A stretch of 64,000 nt of DNA. Origin: Bacteroides sp. An322 (GTDB lineage Bacteria; Bacteroidota; Bacteroidia; Bacteroidales; Bacteroidaceae). Under the pieces are notes generated by a model. The model was given only the letters and a program-made list of their open reading frames with translations, was not told the DNA's origin and made no database searches. The stretch is taken from the NCBI RefSeq assembly GCF_002161765.1, contig NZ_NFIN01000002.1:164658-228657 (forward strand), given 5' to 3'. The position numbers and the translations under genes are program-made. This document shows positions 17,979-25,962 of the stretch, piece after piece. Numbering within the stretch: position 1 is the stretch's first letter; each line of letters opens with the position of its first letter.

Positions 17979-18545
17979 ATGATGAAAGAAGAAATCAAGA
18001 AAGCATGCGAGGTCATGAATAAAGGAGGCGTAATCCTTTATCCTACTGATACCGTATGGGGCATTGGGTGCGATGCTACAAATGAGGAAGCCGTAAAGCG
18101 GGTATATGAAATCAAGCGCCGGGCAGATAGCAAGGCGATGTTAGTTTTGGTGGATAGCCCGGTGAAGGTGGATTTTTATGTACAAGATGTCCCTTCCGTG
18201 GCATGGGACCTGATAGACTTGACAACCAAGCCTTTGACTATCATTTATGACGGAGCGCGCAATTTAGCTCCCAACTTGCTTGCCGAAGACGGGAGTGTAG
18301 GCATACGGGTGACCAACGAAGCGTTTTCGAAAGAGCTTTGCTTCCGGTTCCGCAAGGCGATTGTGTCTACTTCCGCCAATATCAGCGGCGAGCCTTCTCC
18401 GGCGGTCTTTAGTGAGATAAGCGAAGAGATAAAGAATGCGGTCGATTATGTGGTGGATTACCGCCGAGAAGAGACGGGACATCCCAAACCCTCCAGCATC
18501 ATTAAGTTGGGCAAGGGGGGAGAGGTTAAAATCATCCGCGAATAA
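17979..18545 (+). CDS. tsaC: L-threonylcarbamoyladenylate synthase
   Basis: This YrdC/Sua5-family enzyme (188 residues) makes threonylcarbamoyl-AMP from threonine, bicarbonate and ATP for the t6A37 modification of ANN-decoding tRNAs. Key blocks are ILYPTDTVWGIGCDAT (about residues 20-35), the KRRADSKAM lysine/arginine cluster, SVGIRVTNE and the ending block VSTSANISGEPS. There is no C-terminal Sua5 domain, so it is the short form. The start is the first of two adjacent ATGs (17979 or 17982). Confidence 0.94.
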   Translation: MMKEEIKKACEVMNKGGVILYPTDTVWGIGCDATNEEAVKRVYEIKRRADSKAMLVLVDSPVKVDFYVQDVPSVAWDLIDLTTKPLTIIYDGARNLAPNLLAEDGSVGIRVTNEAFSKELCFRFRKAIVSTSANISGEPSPAVFSEISEEIKNAVDYVVDYRREETGHPKPSSIIKLGKGGEVKIIRE

Positions 18546-18569
18546 TTGTGCTATATACAGACAAAAATG

Positions 18570-18629
18570 CATACGGCTTCATCGTCCAACACATACGGCT
18601 TCATCAGCCGATGAAGCCGTATGTGTTGG
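18570..18629. repeat. Perfect 20-bp hairpin with an extra half-copy (CATACGGCTTCATC element)
   Basis: Arms 18586-18605 and 18610-18629 are perfect complements around the four-base loop AGCC. The core word CATACGGCTTCATC occurs a third time in direct orientation at 18570-18583. It lies between tsaC and the ClC gene, ending 47 bases before the latter. There is no T-tract after the hairpin, so it is not a textbook terminator. A related element with GATGCAGCCGTATG words is at 42475-42541. Confidence 0.85.
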
Positions 18630-18676
18630 GCAACGGACCTAAGTGCGTTTTTGAACGATGAAAAATTAGACAGGAC

Positions 18677-20476
18677 ATGAAGATTTCTGAAGAAAGGTTT
18701 GATGTGCTCCAGCGTTTCATCACGTGGCGCGAGAAGCACATCAAAGATAAACAATTCATTCTGATATTGAGCTTGTTGGTGGGCGTGTTTACGGCACTGG
18801 CGGCGTATGTATTGAAGTTTTTGGTAGAATATATTAAGGAATTGCTTACCGATTGGTTCAACCCGATGGAAGCCAACTGGCTGTATTTGGTATATCCTGT
18901 GGTAGGTATTTTCATTACGGGCTTGTTTATCCGGAAGGTGGTGCGCGATGATATCAGCCATGGTGTGACCAAGATTCTGTATGCCATTTCGCGTAAGCAG
19001 AGCCGCATCAAGCGGCATAATATGTGGTCTTCGGTCTGTGCCTCTGCCATTACCATCGGTTTTGGTGGATCGGTAGGAGCGGAAGCCCCGATTGTGTTGA
19101 CGGGCTCGGCTATCGGTTCCAATTTGGGAAGTATCTTCCGCTTAGACCATAAAACCCTGATGCTTTTGGTGGGATGCGGTGCCGCGGGGGCGGTTTCGGG
19201 CATCTTCAAGGCTCCTATTGCCGGGCTGGTATTTACGCTGGAAGTGTTGATGATAGACCTTACGATGGCTTCTTTGCTCCCGTTGCTGATTACCAGTGTT
19301 ACGGCGGCTTCGGTTTCTTATTTGCTTACGGGTACGGAGGCGATGTTCCAGTTTCATTTGGACTATCCGTTTTCGCTGGAGCGCATTCCGCATGCCATTG
19401 CGTTGGGAATCTTTTGCGGATTGGTAGCATGGTATTTCACCCGCGCCATGAATTGGATAGAGAATATCTTCCGGCGTTATTCCAATCCGTATGTCAAGTT
19501 TGCGATAGGCGGAACGATGCTGAGTATCTTGATATTCCTTTTCCCTCCGCTTTACGGTGAAGGGTATGACACGATTTCGCTCTTGCTGAATGGGACTACG
19601 GAATACGAGTGGGACACCGTGATGAACAATTCGCTTTTCTATGGTAATTCACATTTGTTGGTGCCTTACCTGTTCTTGATTATCTTGTTTAAGGTGTTCG
19701 CTTCGAGTGCCACTAACGGTGGAGGCGGATGCGGCGGTATTTTTGCTCCGAGTCTGTTCTTGGGCTGCATCGCTGGATTTGTCTTTTCGTATGTATGTAA
19801 TGAGTTCCATATCGGCGATACGTATGTGCCCGAAAAGAATTTCGCCTTGATGGGCATGGCTGGGCTGATGTCGGGAGTGATGCATGCCCCGTTGACCGGT
19901 GTGTTCCTGATAGCCGAGCTGACCGGAGGCTATGGCTTGTTCCTTCCGTTGATGATTGTATCGGTATGCGCCTATCTGACCATCATCGTGTTCGAACCGC
20001 ATAGCATTTATTCCATGCGTTTGGCAAAGAAGGGCGAATTGATTACACACCATAAAGACCGGGCGGTATTGACCTTGATGAACATCGAGAGCATCGTGGA
20101 GACCGATTTCCTGAAGGTGCGTCCCGACATGGATTTGGGAGAAATGGTGAAGACCATATCCAAGTCGAGCCGGAATCTTTTCCCCGTTGTAGACGTGAAC
20201 GATGAACTGATAGGCATCGTGGAATTGGACGATATCCGCAACATCATATTCCGTCAGGAGTTGTATCACCGCTATTGGGTGGAAGGGTTTATGAAGAAGC
20301 CGAAAGCACGGATAGTCAAGACCGACTCGATGGAAGAAGTCATGAAGAAATTCGATACAACGAAGGCATGGAACTTGCCTGTAGTAGACGAGGAGAACCG
20401 TTATTTAGGCTTCGTCTCGAAATCGAAAATGCTGAACACCTACCGTCAAGTATTAGTAGATCTTTCGGCGGAATAA
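18677..20476 (+). CDS. ClC-family chloride channel/transporter with CBS domains
   Basis: This 599-residue inner-membrane ClC protein is extended by a cytoplasmic CBS pair. The membrane domain (about residues 20-440) carries GGSVGAEAPIVLTGSAIGS, where the gating Glu of the usual GREGP block is kept in GAEAP, and GGGGCGGIFAPSLFLG, the GxFxP anion-binding block. The C-terminal part has two CBS repeats (around VRPDMDLGEMVKTI...LIGIVELDD and DSMEEVMKKFDTTKAWNLPVVDE), which may sense nucleotides. Whether it is a channel or a Cl-/H+ exchanger cannot be decided here. It is followed 19 bases on by the RhuM-like gene. Confidence 0.95.
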   Translation: MKISEERFDVLQRFITWREKHIKDKQFILILSLLVGVFTALAAYVLKFLVEYIKELLTDWFNPMEANWLYLVYPVVGIFITGLFIRKVVRDDISHGVTKILYAISRKQSRIKRHNMWSSVCASAITIGFGGSVGAEAPIVLTGSAIGSNLGSIFRLDHKTLMLLVGCGAAGAVSGIFKAPIAGLVFTLEVLMIDLTMASLLPLLITSVTAASVSYLLTGTEAMFQFHLDYPFSLERIPHAIALGIFCGLVAWYFTRAMNWIENIFRRYSNPYVKFAIGGTMLSILIFLFPPLYGEGYDTISLLLNGTTEYEWDTVMNNSLFYGNSHLLVPYLFLIILFKVFASSATNGGGGCGGIFAPSLFLGCIAGFVFSYVCNEFHIGDTYVPEKNFALMGMAGLMSGVMHAPLTGVFLIAELTGGYGLFLPLMIVSVCAYLTIIVFEPHSIYSMRLAKKGELITHHKDRAVLTLMNIESIVETDFLKVRPDMDLGEMVKTISKSSRNLFPVVDVNDELIGIVELDDIRNIIFRQELYHRYWVEGFMKKPKARIVKTDSMEEVMKKFDTTKAWNLPVVDEENRYLGFVSKSKMLNTYRQVLVDLSAE

Positions 20477-20495
20477 AATAAACACGTTATGACTT

Positions 20496-21503
20496 ATGGA
20501 GCAGAATAATATTATTATATATAATACGGAAGACGGAAAAGCAAAGGTGGTTCTGTATGCTAAGGATGGCAACATTTGGATGAGCCAAAACCAATTAGCG
20601 GAACTTTTTGCCACCTCTGTGCCAAATATCAGTATGCATATATCTAATATATTGAAAGAAGGGGAGTTACAATCGGATTTAGTTGTTAAGGATTACTTAA
20701 CTACTGCTTCAGATGGGAAGAAATACAATGTAACTTTTTATTCTCTTGACATGATATTGGCGATAGGCTTTAGGGTGCGAAGTAAGCGAGGTACTCAATT
20801 CCGAATTTGGGCAAATCGTAATCTGAAAGAATATATGGTCAAAGGATTTGCGATTGATGATGAACGTTTGAAGAATCCGGATGGGCGACCTGATTATTTC
20901 GATGAATTATTAGAACGCATTCGTGATATTCGTGCCAGTGAGAAGCGGTTTTATCAGAAAATTCGTGATTTATTGGCATTGAGCAGCGATTATGATAAGA
21001 CAGATAAAGCGACACAAATGTTCTTTGCAGAGACTCAGAACAAGTTGCTTTATGCGGTAACTCATAAGACTGCTGCTGAAATTATTATGAGCCGCGCCGA
21101 TGCTTCTCAGCCCAATATGGCTCTTACATCGTGGAAAGGCAATATTGTGCGTAAACAAGATATTTATATAGCTAAAAATTATCTTCTGAATGATGAGATT
21201 GATATGTTGAATCGATTAACGGTTTTGTTTCTTGATTCGGCGGAATTACGTGTGAAAGAGCGTAAAGACTTGACATTGGATTTTTGGCGGAATAACGTTG
21301 ACGCTTTGCTTAGTTTTCAAAATAAAGATGTCTTAAAAGGTATTGGTTCTATTTCGAATGCGCAGATGAAGAATTTTGTGGATGGTGTGTATGAGGAATT
21401 CAATCAACGCCGGATTTTATATGCTGCTCAAGAGACTGATAAACAAGAAAAAGATGAATTACGTGATTTAGAGTCAGAAATTAGAGGACGGAAGATAGAA
21501 TAG
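20496..21503 (+). CDS. RhuM-family protein
   Basis: This 335-residue protein is of the RhuM family, named from a Salmonella pathogenicity-island gene of unknown mechanism. The N-terminal block NIWMSQNQLAELFATSVPNISMHISNIL looks like a helix-turn-helix DNA-binding segment. It is followed by the family blocks TVEFYSLDMILAIGFRVRS-like (YSLDMILAIGFRVRSKRGTQ) and FRIWANRNLKEYMVKGFAIDDERLK. The C-terminal half is helical, rich in DK and EK. RhuM genes are patchily distributed and often sit near restriction or mobile genes; here it interrupts housekeeping genes. No catalytic site is evident. Confidence 0.88.
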   Translation: MEQNNIIIYNTEDGKAKVVLYAKDGNIWMSQNQLAELFATSVPNISMHISNILKEGELQSDLVVKDYLTTASDGKKYNVTFYSLDMILAIGFRVRSKRGTQFRIWANRNLKEYMVKGFAIDDERLKNPDGRPDYFDELLERIRDIRASEKRFYQKIRDLLALSSDYDKTDKATQMFFAETQNKLLYAVTHKTAAEIIMSRADASQPNMALTSWKGNIVRKQDIYIAKNYLLNDEIDMLNRLTVLFLDSAELRVKERKDLTLDFWRNNVDALLSFQNKDVLKGIGSISNAQMKNFVDGVYEEFNQRRILYAAQETDKQEKDELRDLESEIRGRKIE

Positions 21504-21568
21504 GGTTAGTTAGAGTAATTTAATCCATGTAATCTGTGGTGAGAGAAAAACATAAACAAGAAAGTAAT

Positions 21569-22540
21569 ATGGAAAAGAAAGACTTGCGTATTGTATATAT
21601 GGGAACTCCTGAGTTTGCCGTAGAGAGTTTGAAGAGGTTAGTGGAAGGCGGATATAATGTCGTGGGGGTCATTACGATGCCCGATAAGCCGATGGGGCGT
21701 CATGGGAGTGTACTCCAACCCAGCCCGGTGAAGGCATACGCCGTATCTCAGGGATTGAAAGTGCTCCAGCCGGAGAAATTGAAGGATGAAGCTTTCTTGG
21801 AAGAATTGCGTGCCTTGCGGGCAGACCTTCAGATTGTAGTCGCTTTCCGGATGTTGCCCGAAGCGGTTTGGCAGATGCCCCGTTTGGGAACATTCAATCT
21901 TCATGCTTCACTTTTGCCTCAATACCGGGGGGCTGCCCCTATCAATTGGGCGGTAATCAATGGAGATACAGAGACGGGTATTACAACATTCTTTTTGAAG
22001 CATGAAATTGATACGGGAGAGATTATCGACCAAGTGCGTGTGCCTATAGCCGATACTGATAATGTAGGCGTTGTGTATGATCGCTTGATGATGTTAGGAG
22101 GAGATTTGGTATTGAAGACGGTAGATGCGATTCTTGCAGGAAATGTGAAGACGATTCCTCAGGAAACGTTATCAAGTACAGAGCCTTTGCGCCCGGCTCC
22201 GAAGATATTCAAGGATACATGCCGCATTGATTGGACGAAAGGCGTAAAGCCGGTTTATGACTTTATCCGTGGCTTGTCGCCTTATCCTGCCGCATGGACC
22301 GAATTGTGTGAGCCGGATTCATCTCCTGTAACCATGAAGATATACGAGTCTTCGAAAGAATTCGTGGAACACACATTTGCGCCCGGAACGATATTGACCG
22401 ATAAGAAAACCTATTTCAAGGTGGCTTCAACCGATGGCTTTGTGCATTTATTATCGGTTCAACTTGCCGGAAAGAAGCGGATGAATGTAACTGATTTCTT
22501 GCGCGGATACCGGTATTCGGAGAAAGCGATATTAAAATAA
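21569..22540 (+). CDS. fmt: Methionyl-tRNA formyltransferase
   Basis: Fmt (323 residues) formylates initiator Met-tRNA using 10-formyl-THF. The N-terminal formyltransferase domain begins LRIVYMGTPEFAVESL and contains FNLHASLLPQYRGAAPI (catalytic Asn-His) and HEIDTGEIID (catalytic Asp); a C-terminal OB-like domain follows. The ATG at 21569 is chosen, since an in-frame GTG 33 bases upstream lies in a repeat-like stretch (AATCTGTGGTG). The stop is four bases from the stop of the convergent NigD-like gene, with no terminator visible between. Confidence 0.97.
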   Translation: MEKKDLRIVYMGTPEFAVESLKRLVEGGYNVVGVITMPDKPMGRHGSVLQPSPVKAYAVSQGLKVLQPEKLKDEAFLEELRALRADLQIVVAFRMLPEAVWQMPRLGTFNLHASLLPQYRGAAPINWAVINGDTETGITTFFLKHEIDTGEIIDQVRVPIADTDNVGVVYDRLMMLGGDLVLKTVDAILAGNVKTIPQETLSSTEPLRPAPKIFKDTCRIDWTKGVKPVYDFIRGLSPYPAAWTELCEPDSSPVTMKIYESSKEFVEHTFAPGTILTDKKTYFKVASTDGFVHLLSVQLAGKKRMNVTDFLRGYRYSEKAILK

Positions 22541-22544
22541 AGGA

Positions 22545-23252
22545 TTATTTAAAGGCTTTCCATTCCGCTTGGCTATTGGCTCCGCTATTATAAATGATGC
22601 GGAAGCCTTTAAAGCCGGGCAATTGGCATTCGGGAATACTTTCTAAAGTAAATGATACGATAGACTCCATGGTTTGACCGGATGAATCGTTACATGCATC
22701 ATGTCTGAATTCTACAGGGAGCAAGCCGTTGGCATCTATTGTGCTTTGACTGGTCAATATTAAGTTGAAACGGTGTGGGTGTTGTGCGCTCCCTTTATAC
22801 GAATATTGGATGTTGAGGTGGTTTTTGCTGAGTGTTACATCGGATATTTGTAAGGGACTGTTTCCGAAAATATCTTCACCTGCATCGCGTAAGTCGGATG
22901 CCGGAAGGGTTTGTACCTTATATAAGAAGTCAACAATTCGGACAGGGCGGTTTTCTATGGCAGTCCGAGCATTGGGATTGGTTAAGAAGATGAACCCTGC
23001 CAATATGCGCTGTCCGGTAGAATCGGCATCAATGGAAGTGATTGTTTCCGGATTTTCAGGTGTCAATGTTCCATATAAGTCGGATTCGATAAATAGGTTT
23101 TCTCCATTCATTATCACTGTACCTAAGGTTGAAAAAGTGCCTGCAGCACCGTATAATTGATCCTCTGTATCATCTTCCGTTAATGTACATGAAGGAAGCA
23201 ACATGAGTAAGAGAATAGTAAGGATTGCGTATAAATAATGTATTATTTTCAT
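22545..23252 (-). CDS. NigD-like lipoprotein
   Basis: This 235-residue lipoprotein has a signal peptide from the ATG at 23252 (MKIIHYLYAILTILLLMLLPSC) with a lipobox Cys at about residue 22. The acidic start of the mature part (TLTEDDTEDQ), a GTVIM/ESDLYGTL beta-strand region and a second domain ending RIIYNS match the Bacteroides NigD-like family as I know it. NigD was named as an immunity-type protein of a bacteriocin locus, but most members have no proven role. It stands alone, divergent from the ECF sigma factor gene. Confidence 0.75.
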   Translation of the reverse strand: MKIIHYLYAILTILLLMLLPSCTLTEDDTEDQLYGAAGTFSTLGTVIMNGENLFIESDLYGTLTPENPETITSIDADSTGQRILAGFIFLTNPNARTAIENRPVRIVDFLYKVQTLPASDLRDAGEDIFGNSPLQISDVTLSKNHLNIQYSYKGSAQHPHRFNLILTSQSTIDANGLLPVEFRHDACNDSSGQTMESIVSFTLESIPECQLPGFKGFRIIYNSGANSQAEWKAFK

Positions 23253-23389
23253 ATAAATCTGTATTTTGTTTGTCAATTAAATGAAGAATGCCGGAAGTTA
23301 CTGCATCCTGTTATGTTAAAACAATTTAACTGAGATTTTTAAGTAAAGAGATGCAGTATTTGGGTACGGATTTCATTTCATAAGTGGAA

Positions 23390-23959
23390 ATGCAGTTAAA
23401 AGCAGACATATCAGAAGAAGAATTGGCGTTTCGATGTAAGCGCGAAGATATGAATGCACGCCGTGTGCTTTACGAGCGGTATGGCGGTGCACTGATGGCT
23501 ATTTGTCTTCGTTATACAGGCGACAGAGATACAGCGGAAGACGTGCTGCATGATGGCTTTTTGCATATATTCGAGTCGATTAAACAATTTACTTATCAAG
23601 GGTCAGGCTCGCTTAAGGCTTGGCTTTCACGGGTAATGGTTAATGAGGCATTGGGTTTTCTACGGAAGCGGAATGCCCAGGTTCAGCAAGAAGTTTTGTT
23701 GGATGAAATACCGGATGTGCCTGATACGGATGATAATAGTCTTGATAAAATTCCGCAAGCGGTATTGATGCAGATGATCCGTGAGTTGCCTGAAGGTTAT
23801 CGGACCGTATTTAATCTGTATGTGTTTGAAGACAAGAGCCATAAAGAAATCTCTTCGATATTGGGGATAACAGAACGGACATCATCGTCTCAATTCTATC
23901 GGGCAAAAAGTTTGTTGATAAAGAAAATTAATGAATACAGAAAGAAGGAATCGCAATGA
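23390..23959 (+). CDS. ECF-type RNA polymerase sigma factor
   Basis: This sigma-70 factor (about 189 residues) has only regions 2 and 4. Region 2 is visible as FRCKREDMNARRVLYERYGG, DTAEDVLHDGFLHIFESI and GSLKAWLSRVMVNEALGFLRK. Region 4 is LPEGYRTVFNLYVFEDKSHKEIS followed by SILGITERTSSSQFYRAK. I take the ATG at 23390; a GTG at 23384 is also possible. The stop overlaps the next start (ATGA), so it is translationally coupled to the membrane/barrel protein, which is likely its partner. This subtype, with LPEGYR and HKEI, is common in Bacteroides. Confidence 0.93.
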   Translation: MQLKADISEEELAFRCKREDMNARRVLYERYGGALMAICLRYTGDRDTAEDVLHDGFLHIFESIKQFTYQGSGSLKAWLSRVMVNEALGFLRKRNAQVQQEVLLDEIPDVPDTDDNSLDKIPQAVLMQMIRELPEGYRTVFNLYVFEDKSHKEISSILGITERTSSSQFYRAKSLLIKKINEYRKKESQ

Positions 23960-25224
23960 AGGATAAAGAAAAATGGGAAGCGTATTTGCGTGACAGAATG
24001 AAAGGATATTCCGAGCCTTTGCCAGATGGATTATGGGAAAGACTGGAAACGGAAATGTCACCTCCTCGGGTTATTCCGATGTGGAGGACACGGCGTTTTG
24101 CCGTAGCGGCTGCAGCATTGGCTGTTGCTGTTTCTTTCCTGACCTTTTGGTTGGTAAGCCAAATGCCGGATGATTCATATTATTCAGTGCCTTTGGTTGC
24201 GGAAAAAAATCATATACCGTTTATGCCTGACGAAAAACCGCAGCCTTCGGTTGCAGAGTTGCCTTTGGTGAAGAAGATGCCGGAAAAGGTGTTGTTGGCT
24301 TCGGTTACGGAATATCCAGAGCAGCAGGGACAACCGGCGATGCTTCGTATGGGCGTTGTAGCCGAAAGCAGAGATATGGAAGAAGAAAAAACGAATGTCG
24401 AAGATGTACAAGACCGTTCGGAGGAAGAAGCGGTTTTATATCAGTCTCGCCGTATGGAAGACCGGAAGCGGATGCAGCGCAATCGGGCAATGTTGGCGGA
24501 AAGACAGGAGCGGAAATCCCGTTCCTGGTCGGTCGGGGTAAATACAGGCAATACCCCATTCAGTTCGTCAAACTCGTTTAACGGAGTAGGGAGTTTGGGG
24601 CTGCAACATTCGCGGGTAACAATGGCTGATGTGGTTTTAGCGCCTAATGACGGAAATTATTCAGCTTATAATCAGATGTTGTTGAATAATCGGGACCAGA
24701 TCTCGAAGACCGAAGTACATCATAAAATGCCGGTTACAGTAGGGGCGTCTTTTACGTGGAATTTTGCTCCTCGTTGGACATTAGAGACAGGGGTAAACTA
24801 TACGATGCTTTCGTCTGATTTGCGTTCTGGTGCCGATGCTTATCTGGAAGAGGAACAGGAATTGCACTATATAGGGATTCCGTTGAAATTGCATCGGTCT
24901 TTGTTCGATAGCCGTTGGGTTTCATTTTATGCATCAGCCGGAGGTATGGTAGAGAAATGTGTTTCAGCCAGTCAAGATGTAGTATATGTAAATGGAATGG
25001 CTATGCAGGAGACGGAACATCATTCTCTGGATATTGATGCATTGCAATGGTCTGTTGTGGCATCGGCTGGTGTGCAGGTAAATTTTACAAAGCAGATAGG
25101 CTTGTATGCAGAGCCGGGAATCGTATATTATTTTGATGATGACAGCGGGGTGGAAACCATTCGGAAAGAGCATCCGCTTAATTTTAATTTGCAAGTAGGT
25201 TTACGTTTTAGCTTTGGCAGATAA
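23956..25224 (+). CDS. Anti-sigma-like protein with one membrane helix and a beta-barrel-like C-terminus
   Basis: The product has 422 residues. Residues 1-45 are cytoplasmic-type (WEAYLRDRMKGYSEPLPDGLWERLE), as in Bacteroidetes anti-sigma factors. One membrane helix lies at about 48-68. A low-complexity charged periplasmic stretch follows (about 70-175, many E, R, M and Q). From about 178 to the end the pattern of beta strands resembles outer-membrane barrel proteins (TVGASFTWNFAPRWTLETGVNYT; final GLRFSFGR). It overlaps the ECF sigma gene by four bases. I infer that it holds the sigma factor at the inner membrane and senses the envelope through its C-terminus. Confidence 0.8.
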   Translation: MKDKEKWEAYLRDRMKGYSEPLPDGLWERLETEMSPPRVIPMWRTRRFAVAAAALAVAVSFLTFWLVSQMPDDSYYSVPLVAEKNHIPFMPDEKPQPSVAELPLVKKMPEKVLLASVTEYPEQQGQPAMLRMGVVAESRDMEEEKTNVEDVQDRSEEEAVLYQSRRMEDRKRMQRNRAMLAERQERKSRSWSVGVNTGNTPFSSSNSFNGVGSLGLQHSRVTMADVVLAPNDGNYSAYNQMLLNNRDQISKTEVHHKMPVTVGASFTWNFAPRWTLETGVNYTMLSSDLRSGADAYLEEEQELHYIGIPLKLHRSLFDSRWVSFYASAGGMVEKCVSASQDVVYVNGMAMQETEHHSLDIDALQWSVVASAGVQVNFTKQIGLYAEPGIVYYFDDDSGVETIRKEHPLNFNLQVGLRFSFGR

Positions 25225-25298
25225 AGTTTCAAGACACATTGTTTTGAAATGTGAATGTTTATCCTTATATTTGTTATTCATTTAGTAATAACATTGCC

Positions 25299-25961
25299 AT
25301 GGAAAAAGAATTGAAAATATCGCCTTCGCTCCTTGCCGCTGATTTTGGCAACTTGGAACGTGAACTTGGAAAAATAAATAAGAGTGAAGCAGACTGGTTG
25401 CATATCGACATTATGGACGGTGTGTTTGTGCCAAATATTTCGTTTGGGTTTCCGGTTTTGAAATATGTGGCAAAACTTTGCGAGAAACCTCTTGATGTAC
25501 ATTTAATGATTGTACAGCCTGAAAAGTTTATTCATGAGGTAAAAGATTTGGGTGCTATGATGATGAATGTGCATTATGAAGCGTGTGTGCATTTGCATCG
25601 TGTGATACAGCAAATTAAGGATGCAGGAATGAAGGCAGGTGTGACTTTGAATCCTTCGACTCCTGTTTTTTTGTTGGAAGATATTATAAGGGATGTTGAT
25701 ATGGTATTGTTGATGAGTGTGAATCCCGGATTTGGCGGACAGAAATTCATTGAGCATACGATAGATAAAGTTCGTGCTTTGCGTGAATTGATAGAACGTA
25801 CCGGTTCTCATGCGTTGATTGAAGTAGACGGTGGCGTGAATCAGGAAACTGGAGCCCGGTTGGCAAAAGCCGGGGCGGATGTCTTGGTGGCAGGAAGTGC
25901 CGTGTTTAAGGCACCTGATATGGGAGAGATGATTCACCAGTTGAAAATAGCGGGTCGTTGA
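25299..25961 (+). CDS. rpe: Ribulose-phosphate 3-epimerase
   Basis: This 220-residue TIM-barrel enzyme of the pentose phosphate pathway interconverts ribulose-5-P and xylulose-5-P. Landmarks are ISPSLLAADFGNLERE at the N-terminus, DWLHIDIMDGVFVPNISFG (metal-binding His and Asp), LDVHLMI, SVNPGFGGQKF (phosphate-binding) and ALIEVDGGVN (catalytic Asp). The ATG at 25299 gives the normal length. The comEC-type gene starts two bases after its stop. Confidence 0.97.
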   Translation: MEKELKISPSLLAADFGNLERELGKINKSEADWLHIDIMDGVFVPNISFGFPVLKYVAKLCEKPLDVHLMIVQPEKFIHEVKDLGAMMMNVHYEACVHLHRVIQQIKDAGMKAGVTLNPSTPVFLLEDIIRDVDMVLLMSVNPGFGGQKFIEHTIDKVRALRELIERTGSHALIEVDGGVNQETGARLAKAGADVLVAGSAVFKAPDMGEMIHQLKIAGR

Positions 25962-25962
25962 G

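Noticed and set aside
20496..21503. Prophage or integrative element around the RhuM-like gene
   Set aside because: No integrase, attachment repeats, phage structural genes or tRNA are nearby.
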